A stretch of DNA of 19,407 nucleotides from JABDGC01 sp964466595 (GTDB lineage: Bacteria; Pseudomonadota; Gammaproteobacteria; DSM-16500), in the NCBI GenBank assembly GCA_964466595.1, contig CAYXNR010000047.1, positions 1 to 19,407 on the forward strand, in the 5' to 3' direction. The notes beneath the pieces were generated by a model, which was not told the DNA's origin, did not search any database, and worked only from the letters and a program-made list of their open reading frames with translations. How positions within the stretch are numbered: position 1 is the stretch's first letter; every line of letters begins with the position of its first letter. The position numbers and the translations under genes were made by a program. Shown here piece after piece: positions 1 through 7,185 of the stretch.

Positions 1-50
1 AATTGGGGCTGGGATTTCTATGTAAATTTGGCCCTAAAAAGCCGGGCAGG

Positions 51-833
51 TCATACCCACAAACGCCAGCGCGTGATTAATTTATCCGCATCAAGTTGTG
101 GATCCAGTTTAGTTTTGCTAATAGTAACTTGTTTTTTGCAAGCATCAATAATATCTAGTTCCTCGGGCGCATATTGTTCCAGTAAGAAACCCAAACGTTT
201 GAAAGCGGCACTATTGTTGAGCCGATTTGCATAGTCTATTAATAACAGCAAATTTTTATGTTCAGATTTTAAATATTCTTTCAGCATGTCGGCAATTGTG
301 CGTATGCCGCCACCTAATTTTGGGTCAATTAAAAAATCAAGAATAGTACGTGTGGGATCAGAAACCATAATCTTTATTTTTTCTTGCCAAATGGTTTTAA
401 GTCCAAACAAAGTTTGCTTTGAAATGGTGTGTAACAAAAAATCAGTGCCATTTATAACCGGCTTACGGTTTCTGGGTCGAACAGTTGTCAGTATGATCAG
501 AGTACGAAATATTTGTTCTGTTAAACCCCAATATTCTGCTGCACTCCATCCGCCGATATAGCAGGGGTGAAATAGTTTTTCTGCAACTACCCATGGGTGT
601 TCAAGCGGTATATTACCTGTGGTTGACTCTAAAGGTACTGGTATATATAGCCCACGCTTAATTCGTGATACCCAGCCTTTCGTTGCCCAGCGTGCTAATA
701 TTTTTGCTGCATGTGCTTTTGGTAGACCTAAAAGCGTTGCAGCTTCATTGACTGAAATAGTATGCTGGGTGCCGCGAAGTAGTGTTGTTATTCGCTCGCG
801 ATCCAGTTTACCTATACCTGATGGCCTACCCAT
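51..833 (-). CDS. AbiEi-family antitoxin (type IV toxin-antitoxin transcriptional regulator)
   Basis: This 260-residue protein has an N-terminal winged-helix segment (about residues 22-65, containing ISVNEAATLLGLPKAHAAKI) followed by the usual RGLYIPVPLE turn. The larger C-terminal domain (about 75-230) has the pattern PWVVAEKLFHPCYIGGWSAA and then DPTRTILDFL, as in AbiEi/AbiEi_4 proteins. In this family the antitoxin neutralises the nucleotidyltransferase toxin AbiEii without a stable complex and represses its own promoter. The ATG at 833 is preceded by AAAAGG about 8 nt upstream. The stop overlaps an ATG (ATGA), the usual junction with abiEii, but that downstream frame closes after six codons, and the window ends 50 bases on. 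The toxin is therefore outside, degraded or absent. The family call is by pattern recognition. The presence of a functional TA pair is not shown. Confidence 0.82.
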   Translation of the reverse strand: MGRPSGIGKLDRERITTLLRGTQHTISVNEAATLLGLPKAHAAKILARWATKGWVSRIKRGLYIPVPLESTTGNIPLEHPWVVAEKLFHPCYIGGWSAAEYWGLTEQIFRTLIILTTVRPRNRKPVINGTDFLLHTISKQTLFGLKTIWQEKIKIMVSDPTRTILDFLIDPKLGGGIRTIADMLKEYLKSEHKNLLLLIDYANRLNNSAAFKRLGFLLEQYAPEELDIIDACKKQVTISKTKLDPQLDADKLITRWRLWV

Positions 834-851
834 AGCTAGTACCTTTTAAGC

Positions 852-882
852 GTTATAGTTCACCTATTAAGTGAATTATAGC
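852..882. promoter_or_regulatory. Inverted-repeat operator overlapping the abiEi -10
   Basis: The arms TATAGTTCAC (854-863) and GTGAATTATA (871-880) match at 9 of 10 positions around a 7-nt loop. One more pair (852/882) lies outside them. Read on the minus strand, the right arm includes a perfect TATAAT (880-875), a credible -10 for the antitoxin gene whose ATG is at 833. A TTGCAT further upstream would be a -35 with a long 19-nt spacer. An inverted repeat over the -10 fits the negative autoregulation known for AbiEi. Binding by this protein is inferred. Confidence 0.55.
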
Positions 883-1064
883 ACTTCAAAGATACTAATA
901 TGCAAGGGACATTTGGCTGTCAACTATGTTGGTCTGTGTGCCTGCTTTAGTTACTGGCTATCTTGCTGATTCTTATATGTTTTGTCTGCCAGGCTACTTT
1001 TGTACCGTACAGAGAAGTTGCTTACCAGTTTATTCTTTTTTTCAATAGGTTAAAAAATAAAAAC

Positions 1065-1084
1065 CTTAAGATAATTTTAAGACA
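1065..1084 (+). promoter_or_regulatory. PmrA-box-like direct repeat upstream of the effector-like gene
   Basis: Two copies of TTAAGA (1066-1071 and 1077-1082) are spaced exactly 11 bp start to start. This is the spacing of the Legionella PmrA box (cTTAATatT-N2-cTTAATatT). Each half keeps the TTAA core but has G in place of the following T. A possible -10 (TATAGT, 1097-1102) lies between it and the ATG at 1128. AT-rich sequence makes such repeats fairly easy to find by chance, so the call is tentative. Confidence 0.3.
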
Positions 1085-1127
1085 CTAATGATATTCTATA
1101 GTTAATTTTAAACACTCGAGAGTTTTT

Positions 1128-2699
1128 ATGAAACTGTATGTTTTGACTCTTATTTTGAACCCGGTAGAAAAAACCCATTTTACTTTAACTGGGCGTGTGA
1201 GAAGCAGGCGACTTTATAAAAGTAAAGACGAAAAAATAGTCCGCGAACTGAGAGAACTTCCAGATGGACCACATGCATGCCCTCAGTGTGAAGAGAAGGT
1301 AGCAGAAGCTACACTTCTTGCTTTTAAAACCGAAGAGGCTGCTAAAAGCTATATTGAAAACCAAAATTTAGCTGAATACGATGATATTGCATATGATCAC
1401 TCCGAACAAATTCTCCCATTATGCCTACGTAAAAGGGAACTCTATAGCGGTCCAAATGAGTCGTATTTTATTTACGAAATTGAGATTGAAAATCAAGAAA
1501 ATTGCTTAAAGCCAAAGGAGAATCATTTTACAGTCAGTCATGATGATGTTTTACGGGGTCATCTGGTAGCTATCATACTGGAGGGTAAAAGAATTCCCAT
1601 CAATCGTAGAGTAAGAGAAAACCATCAAGTAAATGCAGATCTTGTTAAGGCCTTAGATGAGATAAGCGTTGCTACTTTAAATGATGCTAAAGCTGTAGAC
1701 GAAACAATTAACAGTATGCAACAAGCTTTGAATTCAGGTGCAGATATCAACACAAATATTCCTTTTTCTTGTTTTTCTAAAATATCGGAGCTGCTTTTTA
1801 CTGAAAATAATGAACCTCCTACAAACCAACAAATGATTAATCTTAAAAAGCTTATCTATTTTATGATTAAAAAGAAAATCGATTTAAATAAAGCACTGCA
1901 TTTAAAACCAGTCAATGGGGATTATCAATTATCTTGCCTTGAAGTGGCAATTTTTTCTTTAGCAAAGCTATTCCATCATGGCCGCTATACACCTTCTCAT
2001 CCTTTGGACCAAGTGTTGCCCTCATTTGATAGCACGGATATAAAGCCTCATCTCGAACTCATGCAATTATTATTTTCTCACGGTGCTTATGAAATTAATG
2101 ATAAGAGCGTTTCTCGTTTTATTAATGAGCCAGACAAAAACCTTTTTATTAATTTTAAAGAGATATCGCAGCCAGATATTAAGGATTTGAAAAAACTTTT
2201 GTCTAAAATAAAACTGGTAAAAGATATCCAAAAATTGGTTATTGATGAGCTAAGAGCAGAATATAATAGGCTCGATTTGAAAGATTTTGCAGGTTTTAAT
2301 TCGGGATATGATGATTATTCTAAACGAAGAAATTTATATGCTGTTGCTTGTGAACAACTTGAAACCGCTGTTCAACAGTATAGAAAAGGAAAAATAGATG
2401 AAGCAGAACTTTTAAGAGAGGGTGAAAAAGCTATTCGTGAAAGCCTGCCGGATGACCAGCTAGATAAATATAAAGATGTCAAAGGAAGAAGACATTTCAT
2501 GAATGTGCTCACTGTTATCTTCACCGGAATATTACCAGGAGTAATAAAATATGCTTTCACAGGACATTTATTTTGGAGTACGACTGGAAAAACGCAAGAA
2601 ACAGCAGAGAAAGTTCGTGCACGGATAAAAGAGCTAAGAAAACCTTATTTAGAGCCAGGGGGAAACAGCAGGGAAGAGGCTGTATGTAGACCTGCCTAA
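1128..2699 (+). CDS. Effector-like protein with ankyrin-like segments and C-terminal hydrophobic hairpin
   Basis: I do not recognise a named family for this 523-residue protein. The N-terminal ~180 residues are mixed alpha/beta with one CxxC (CPQC, 51-54). Two stretches look like ankyrin repeats: MQQALNSGADINTN (about 197-210), and LELMQLLFSHGAYEIN (about 309-324). Residues 345-450 are charged and helical, with coiled-coil character. A hydrophobic stretch at about 457-484 (FMNVLTVIFTGILPGVIKYA, then FTGHLFWST) and a charged helical tail follow. That ending resembles the C-terminal membrane hairpin seen in many Legionella Dot/Icm substrates. There is no signal peptide. The gene stands alone, with about 290 bp of non-coding sequence on each side. 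The Shine-Dalgarno is weak (GAGAG). The effector role is inferred from architecture and a PmrA-like upstream repeat. An ordinary ankyrin-type accessory protein is the alternative. Confidence 0.65.
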   Translation: MKLYVLTLILNPVEKTHFTLTGRVRSRRLYKSKDEKIVRELRELPDGPHACPQCEEKVAEATLLAFKTEEAAKSYIENQNLAEYDDIAYDHSEQILPLCLRKRELYSGPNESYFIYEIEIENQENCLKPKENHFTVSHDDVLRGHLVAIILEGKRIPINRRVRENHQVNADLVKALDEISVATLNDAKAVDETINSMQQALNSGADINTNIPFSCFSKISELLFTENNEPPTNQQMINLKKLIYFMIKKKIDLNKALHLKPVNGDYQLSCLEVAIFSLAKLFHHGRYTPSHPLDQVLPSFDSTDIKPHLELMQLLFSHGAYEINDKSVSRFINEPDKNLFINFKEISQPDIKDLKKLLSKIKLVKDIQKLVIDELRAEYNRLDLKDFAGFNSGYDDYSKRRNLYAVACEQLETAVQQYRKGKIDEAELLREGEKAIRESLPDDQLDKYKDVKGRRHFMNVLTVIFTGILPGVIKYAFTGHLFWSTTGKTQETAEKVRARIKELRKPYLEPGGNSREEAVCRPA

Positions 2700-2891
2700 C
2701 CAGGGGCGATGCCAGTAGTTGAAAGCGATCGATTTTCTTCATTACGTAATAGAAGATCTTGGCCTGATTTGGTGAGATCGAGCCCCATGATTCATTCCTT
2801 TTTGAAATCGGTAGTATCCTGCATTTTAATCCCATAATACGATAGCTTGTGAACTTCTATCAAGACAAACTATCGATAAAGATTCTTATGG

Positions 2892-2966
2892 ATAGTTAAA
2901 CTATAAATAATATTAAAATCAATTGCAATGTATTAACGTTATAGTAACATTGAATGTATTAATACA
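2892..2966. promoter_or_regulatory. Palindromes and repeats in the kfrA-like leader (candidate operators)
   Basis: Three elements lie close together. The first is a palindrome with arms ATAGTT/AACTAT around one base (2892-2904). The second is a pair of direct AATGTATTAA repeats (2927-2936 and 2953-2962). The third is a perfect 12-bp palindrome, TGTATTAATACA (2955-2966), 22 bp before the start codon, which includes most of the second repeat. KfrA proteins are known to bind repeats in their own promoters, so these are plausible autoregulatory sites. No convincing -35/-10 pair was identified. Confidence 0.4.
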
Positions 2967-2988
2967 CGGAATAATCTAAGGAGATAAA

Positions 2989-4053
2989 ATGGCACGTCCT
3001 GGGATAACGAAGCACGAAGTATTTGAAGCAGCTAGTCAATTATTAGGGCAGGGAAGGGAGCCAACGATCGCTGAAGTGCGGCAAATCCTCCAAACGGGCA
3101 GTAATTCAACTATTGCCAATCATTTACGCGATTGGCGCAAAGAACAAGCAGGTACGGAGACACTTGCCTTACATTCAAACCTTCCCCAAGAAGCCTTAGC
3201 CATGGTGAAAGGCCTCTGGGAACGCTTAAAAAAATTAGCGGAAGATAAATGCACTCTTCTTGAAAAGGAACAGCAAGAGGAAGTGGCTGTCTTAAATAGA
3301 GAAGTAGAAAAATACAAATCAAATAACCAACGCTGGCAGCAGTTATTAAATCAATGGACGGAAGAGAAAAAAGAGCTCGTTTTAGATAAAAACCAGCTAG
3401 AAGAGGCACTTTTAGCCTTAGAAAATGAGAAAGGGAGCTTACAATCCTCCGTGGAAGTTCAGACTAAAGAGTTGCTTGAAAAACAGGATCGCATCACTGA
3501 ATTACACCGCTTACATCAACAAGTGCAAGCTAATCTTGAGCATTATCGGGAATCTGCGCGGGAGCAGCGCTTACTGGATTTGCAGCAATTTGAAAAGCAA
3601 AAACAGGAACTGTTAGTGGAAGCCAAAACCCTTAAAGAGCAAAACACTATTTTAAGGGATAAAAATGCTTCCTTACAGCAGGAATATCAAGCTTTGCAGC
3701 AAAAATATCACACTCTTGAGGAAGCCGAAGCAAAGGCACTCTCCTTCATTGAGAAATTGAAACTCCAATTAAGTGAAGAAGAAAAAGAAAAAGCCAAGTA
3801 TTTTCAAGGAAGTCTGCATTGGCAGGAGCAATATCAGGAAATACAAAGAGCCTTGGAATTAAAATCAACTCAATGGATGGATTCTCAAACAGAAGCGAAG
3901 CTCTTAGCAAGCCGATTAGAAGATAGCCAAAAAACCCTGAGTGACGCCTTAACACAAAATAAATTACTTCATCATGATAAATGGGTGCTAGCGCAGGAAA
4001 AAGCGCAGCTGGAAGGACAGGCGAAGCAGATGCAGAAAAGGATAAGTGTGTGA
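2989..4053 (+). CDS. KfrA-like DNA-binding coiled-coil protein
   Basis: This 354-residue protein starts with a KfrA_N-type helix-turn-helix domain (about residues 1-55: MARPGITKHEVFEAASQLL, PTIAEVRQILQTGSNSTIA, NHLRDWRKEQ). From about residue 60 to the end it is almost entirely charged heptad-rich coiled coil (E, K, Q and L dominate, with no prolines after about residue 65). This is the classical architecture of KfrA, a plasmid-encoded transcriptional autoregulator whose long coiled coil has been linked to plasmid maintenance and segregation. The start is supported by AAGGAG about 5 nt upstream of the ATG. It is monocistronic, with candidate operators in its leader. It is good evidence for a plasmid or integrative element. 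Which promoters it binds is unknown. Confidence 0.88.
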   Translation: MARPGITKHEVFEAASQLLGQGREPTIAEVRQILQTGSNSTIANHLRDWRKEQAGTETLALHSNLPQEALAMVKGLWERLKKLAEDKCTLLEKEQQEEVAVLNREVEKYKSNNQRWQQLLNQWTEEKKELVLDKNQLEEALLALENEKGSLQSSVEVQTKELLEKQDRITELHRLHQQVQANLEHYRESAREQRLLDLQQFEKQKQELLVEAKTLKEQNTILRDKNASLQQEYQALQQKYHTLEEAEAKALSFIEKLKLQLSEEEKEKAKYFQGSLHWQEQYQEIQRALELKSTQWMDSQTEAKLLASRLEDSQKTLSDALTQNKLLHHDKWVLAQEKAQLEGQAKQMQKRISV

Positions 4054-4154
4054 TGAAGTGTGTCAAAAATAATACGTTTCTAATGCATCTAATTGAAATG
4101 CAATACCGTTCCTTTATAATTCTTATTAAAATATAGGCTTGTCACTGTCAAATT

Positions 4155-4169
4155 ATAAAGAAACTTTAT
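4155..4169. repeat. Short palindrome ATAAAG-AAA-CTTTAT
   Basis: This is a perfect 6-bp inverted repeat with a 3-nt centre. It differs by one central base from the palindrome at 12282-12296. It sits just after TTGTCACTGTCA (4139-4150) and upstream of the XRE remnant. It could be an operator or a weak AU-rich hairpin ending kfrA transcription. Chance occurrence is quite possible in sequence this AT-rich. Confidence 0.25.
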
Positions 4170-4205
4170 TTATGCCGTAGTCGGCTAATTTTAATGAGTG
4201 ATTGA

Positions 4206-4337
4206 CCTCCCTATATGGGAAGGATAGAAAGAGGCGAACAAAATTTGTCCATTCAAAGCCTCATTAAGATTGCGCTGACGCTCAAAGTAGAATTAGCTGA
4301 ATTACTACCTACATCTCGCGAACTAAAAAACCCGTAA
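4206..4337 (+). pseudogene. Remnant of an XRE-family HTH regulator (C-terminal half only)
   Basis: An open frame beginning just after a TGA (4203-4205) and ending at TAA 4335-4337 encodes about 43 residues. They include YMGRIERGEQNLSIQSLIKI and then ALTLKVELAELLP. This is the second half of a Cro/C1-type HTH: recognition-helix end, the (I)xRGEQNLS turn, and the last two helices. The first two helices are missing, and upstream codons in this frame are not HTH-like. XRE proteins of this kind often serve as controllers of restriction-modification genes, so this is probably a decayed controller of the locus that follows. No Shine-Dalgarno precedes its ATG at 4215. Confidence 0.72.
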
Positions 4338-4371
4338 TTTATCATTTCTATATCGATTACCTTGTATTGAC

Positions 4372-4400
4372 TTGTCATCAGTTGTCACTAATAGTATAAA
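4372..4400 (+). promoter_or_regulatory. Promoter of the restriction-modification operon with TTGTCA direct repeats
   Basis: A -35 TTGTCA (4372-4377) and a -10 TATAAA (4395-4400) are separated by 17 bp and would give a leader of about 27 nt before the ATG at 4434. TTGTCA is repeated at 4382-4387, one helical turn downstream and within the spacer. The octamer TTGTCACT at 4382-4389 also occurs at 4139-4146, upstream of the XRE remnant. The repeats look like operator half-sites for a controller protein. The overlapping TTGACT (4367-4372) with TAATAG (4389-4394, 16-bp spacer) is an alternative promoter. Confidence 0.5.
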
Positions 4401-4433
4401 TCTATGTTATGCGGATTTTATTCGGAGCAATTA

Positions 4434-4640
4434 ATGAACCCAATCGAACCCTGGTTCTCAGTTGAACAGGTTGCCGGCCATTTACAGGTCAGCAAGGAAA
4501 CAGTTTACCGTTGGCTCGAGAAAGGCAAGATTCCAGCTCACCGAGTTGGCAAACAATGGCGATTTAAACCTAGCGAAGTAGATGAATGGGTTAGGTCTGG
4601 TTGCGCTTCTGAGAATCGCGAAGAAGCCCCAAATGAATAA
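4434..4640 (+). CDS. Excisionase/AlpA-type helix-turn-helix protein, probable controller of the RM locus
   Basis: This 68-residue protein is essentially one MerR-like HTH_17 domain: WFSVEQVAGHLQVSKETVYR, then WLEKGKIPAHRVGKQWRF, KPSEVDEWV. The ATG at 4434 was preferred over an earlier in-frame ATG (4404) because GGAG lies 6 nt upstream, and because the family pattern begins near residue 7. Its last eight bases overlap the start of hsdR (ATG 4633), which implies translational coupling. Such proteins act as recombination directionality factors or as small transcription regulators. With no integrase nearby and hsdR directly coupled, a regulatory role in the restriction operon is the likelier reading. 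Confidence 0.82.
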   Translation: MNPIEPWFSVEQVAGHLQVSKETVYRWLEKGKIPAHRVGKQWRFKPSEVDEWVRSGCASENREEAPNE

Positions 4641-7176
4641 AAAAGAAGCCACAGCAAGAATCAAAATCAATAAACTACTCGAAACAGCTGGCTGGCATTT
4701 CTTTGCGGAAGGAAACAAACCAGCGAACATCCAGCTTGAACCTAGCGTAACAATTAAAGCAATTGACCTAGATGCGCTAGGTAATGACTTTGAAAAATCA
4801 AGCAGGGGTTATATCGATTTCTTACTCCTCAATGAAAAAGGGTTTCCCTTTATTGTTCTTGAAGCAAAATCTGAGGATAAAAACCCACTAGTGGGTAAAG
4901 AACAAGCCCGTAAATACGCCAAATCTCAGAACTGCCGTTTTGTTATCCTTTCCAACGGCAATTTACATTATTTCTGGGACCTTGAACGCGGCAATCCTAA
5001 CATCATTACTACCTTTCCTACGCCCTTATCGGTAATGGGCTATCAGAAAACTGTTCCTGATCCTAAACGACTTATTGAAGAAATCATTAGTGATGACTAT
5101 ATTGTCCTTACTCAACGACCAACTTACACATCCGAAGCCGCTTGGAAAAACGAAGCCGAGCGCTCAAGTTTTATTGAAGATAATAAATTACGCTTCTTAC
5201 GTCCATACCAAAAAAAAGCCATCAACACTTTGCAAAAGGCTGTACATGATGGCAAAGACCGTTTTCTCTTTGAGATGGCCACCGGCACAGGGAAAACTCT
5301 CACCTCTGCCGCGATAATTAAACTCTTTCTACGAACAAGCAACGCACAACGCGTGCTTTTCCTCGTGGATCGTTTAGAGCTTGAGGATCAAGCCTGGAAA
5401 GCTTTTAAAAAGGTACTAGTAAACGATTATAAAACCGTTATCTATAAAGAGAATCGCGATGACTGGCGGAGAGCGGAAATTGTTGTCAGCACTGTGCAGT
5501 CGCTACTTTTTAATAACAAGTATCAACGTTTATTTTCACCAACTGATTTCGATCTTGTCATTTCTGATGAAGCGCATCGATCAATTGGTGGCAATGCACG
5601 CGCCGTCTTTGATTATTTTATCGGATACAAATTAGGTCTTACAGCAACACCACGCGACTACCTAAAAAGATTTGATGACTCTAATCCCACCACACAAGAT
5701 CCGCGAGAGCATGAACGACGTTTGCTGCTAGATACTTATCGCACCTTTGGCTGTGAAAATGGCCAACCTACATTTCGTTATTCTTTACTTGATGGCGTTA
5801 AAGACGGGTTTCTTATTAACCCTACTGTTGTCGATGCCAGAAGTGATATTACAACTCGCTTACTTTCAGAAGAAGGATTTCATGTTGAATTCAAAGATGA
5901 TGACGGCGAGGATCAGACAGAAACCTACCAGCATCGTCAATTTGAGAAAAAGTTTTTTTCTGAAGCCACAAATCAACTCTTCTGCAAAACATTTTTGGAA
6001 AATGCGTTACGTGATCCTATCGGCGGTGAAATCGGCAAATCCATTATCTTCGCGGTTAGTCAAAATCATGCAGCCAAGCTGACGCAAATCCTCAATCAAA
6101 TGGCAGACATTATGTATCCTGGCAAATATCAATCAGACTTTGCCATACAAGTAACTTCACAAATTTCTGACGCCCAGCAGTTCACCATTAATTTCACTAA
6201 TAACAACCTAAGCGGCTCAGAAAATTTTTCACCTAGTTATAAAACTAGCAAAACGCGCATTTGCGTAACTGTGGGAATGATGACTACCGGCTACGATTGC
6301 CCAGATTTATTAAACCTTGGCCTCTTTCGGCCGATTTTTTCACCCACCGATTTTATACAGATAAAAGGGCGTGGTACACGCAAACACAATTTTCTCGAAG
6401 AATTATTTAACGATGGCATGAAGGGAGCCATCGAAAACCCAGATAAAATCGCATACAAATTAATTGATTTCTTTGCTAATTGCGAATATTTCGAAGAAGA
6501 ATTTGATTACGATGAAGTGCTCCAGCTGCCAAGACAGTTAGAACAAGGTATTGAATACATTGATGGTAACGACACACAAATATCAAAAGGAAAAACATAC
6601 GAACATCTTGGCACTGACATCATGCGAACAATCAAGGAAGAAGTTGTAGGTAATGAAGGAATGAAGATTGACCGTATGTTCTTTGAGAAATTCGAAGACG
6701 TTATGCGCGAAAATTCAACCATTGTCCAAGCCGTCGAAAATGGGCAATGGGACCGTGTTATTGATTATATTAATCGTGAAATTTTTGACAAACCAAATGA
6801 ATATTATTCTCTAGATAAACTACGCAAAGCTGCTGCTGTAGATCGACGCATAAGTCTTCGCGAAATTCTCGAAAAAGTATTTGGTCTTATTCCACGCTTC
6901 AAATCCAAAGATGAACTTCTTGAAGAAGAATTCGCAAAATTCATTGCCGACTATAAGCCAGAAGAAGCAGAGACTATTATTGCACTCAAGAATTACTTTA
7001 AAGCTTATGTTACCAGCGATCAGATTCGACATATTATTGAGAGCAAGCATTACACCGATCTTGCTACTAATCCGATTTTCTCAACACGCGATTTCAAGGC
7101 AGTACCCGAAGAATATCGGACACTCATTCCTGAATACATCAAAGACTATGTGCCTTTGAACCAGTTTGCATCATAA
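4633..7176 (+). CDS. hsdR: Type I restriction enzyme subunit HsdR (EcoEI-like)
   Basis: This 847-residue protein is the motor and nuclease subunit of a type I restriction system. The N-terminal PD-(D/E)xK nuclease has D62 in RGYIDF, and E77-x-K79 in VLEAKSEDKNP. SF2 helicase motifs follow in order: Walker A ATGTGKT (216-222), DEAH (312-315), TATP (337-340), and motif VI QIKGRGTR (576-583). The C-terminal third (from about 620) resembles the EcoEI R-subunit C-terminal domain, with LREILEKVFGLIPRF near 745. The start at 4633 was chosen because an upstream in-frame ATG lies inside the controller gene and adds 17 residues unlike the family. The next gene begins 9 nt after the stop. All visible catalytic residues are intact. 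Cleavage would depend on the HsdMS protein for target recognition. Confidence 0.93.
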   Translation: MNKKEATARIKINKLLETAGWHFFAEGNKPANIQLEPSVTIKAIDLDALGNDFEKSSRGYIDFLLLNEKGFPFIVLEAKSEDKNPLVGKEQARKYAKSQNCRFVILSNGNLHYFWDLERGNPNIITTFPTPLSVMGYQKTVPDPKRLIEEIISDDYIVLTQRPTYTSEAAWKNEAERSSFIEDNKLRFLRPYQKKAINTLQKAVHDGKDRFLFEMATGTGKTLTSAAIIKLFLRTSNAQRVLFLVDRLELEDQAWKAFKKVLVNDYKTVIYKENRDDWRRAEIVVSTVQSLLFNNKYQRLFSPTDFDLVISDEAHRSIGGNARAVFDYFIGYKLGLTATPRDYLKRFDDSNPTTQDPREHERRLLLDTYRTFGCENGQPTFRYSLLDGVKDGFLINPTVVDARSDITTRLLSEEGFHVEFKDDDGEDQTETYQHRQFEKKFFSEATNQLFCKTFLENALRDPIGGEIGKSIIFAVSQNHAAKLTQILNQMADIMYPGKYQSDFAIQVTSQISDAQQFTINFTNNNLSGSENFSPSYKTSKTRICVTVGMMTTGYDCPDLLNLGLFRPIFSPTDFIQIKGRGTRKHNFLEELFNDGMKGAIENPDKIAYKLIDFFANCEYFEEEFDYDEVLQLPRQLEQGIEYIDGNDTQISKGKTYEHLGTDIMRTIKEEVVGNEGMKIDRMFFEKFEDVMRENSTIVQAVENGQWDRVIDYINREIFDKPNEYYSLDKLRKAAAVDRRISLREILEKVFGLIPRFKSKDELLEEEFAKFIADYKPEEAETIIALKNYFKAYVTSDQIRHIIESKHYTDLATNPIFSTRDFKAVPEEYRTLIPEYIKDYVPLNQFAS

Positions 7177-7185
7177 GGAGATTCC

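Noticed and set aside
28..849. Plus-strand frames of 60-90 residues opposite the AbiEi gene
   Set aside because: They are antisense to a well-patterned protein, have no Shine-Dalgarno and no recognisable domains.
2557..2835. Minus-strand 92-residue frame over the end of the effector-like gene
   Set aside because: It is mostly antisense to the longer gene and has no supporting domain or ribosome site.
4582..4632. Longer hsdR start adding 17 residues
   Set aside because: The upstream ATG lies inside the controller gene, lacks a ribosome site, and the added residues do not fit the family; the start at 4633 gives the expected N-terminus.
4434..4640. Excisionase of an integrase system
   Set aside because: No integrase or attachment-site duplication was found, and the gene overlaps hsdR, so a regulatory role is more likely.
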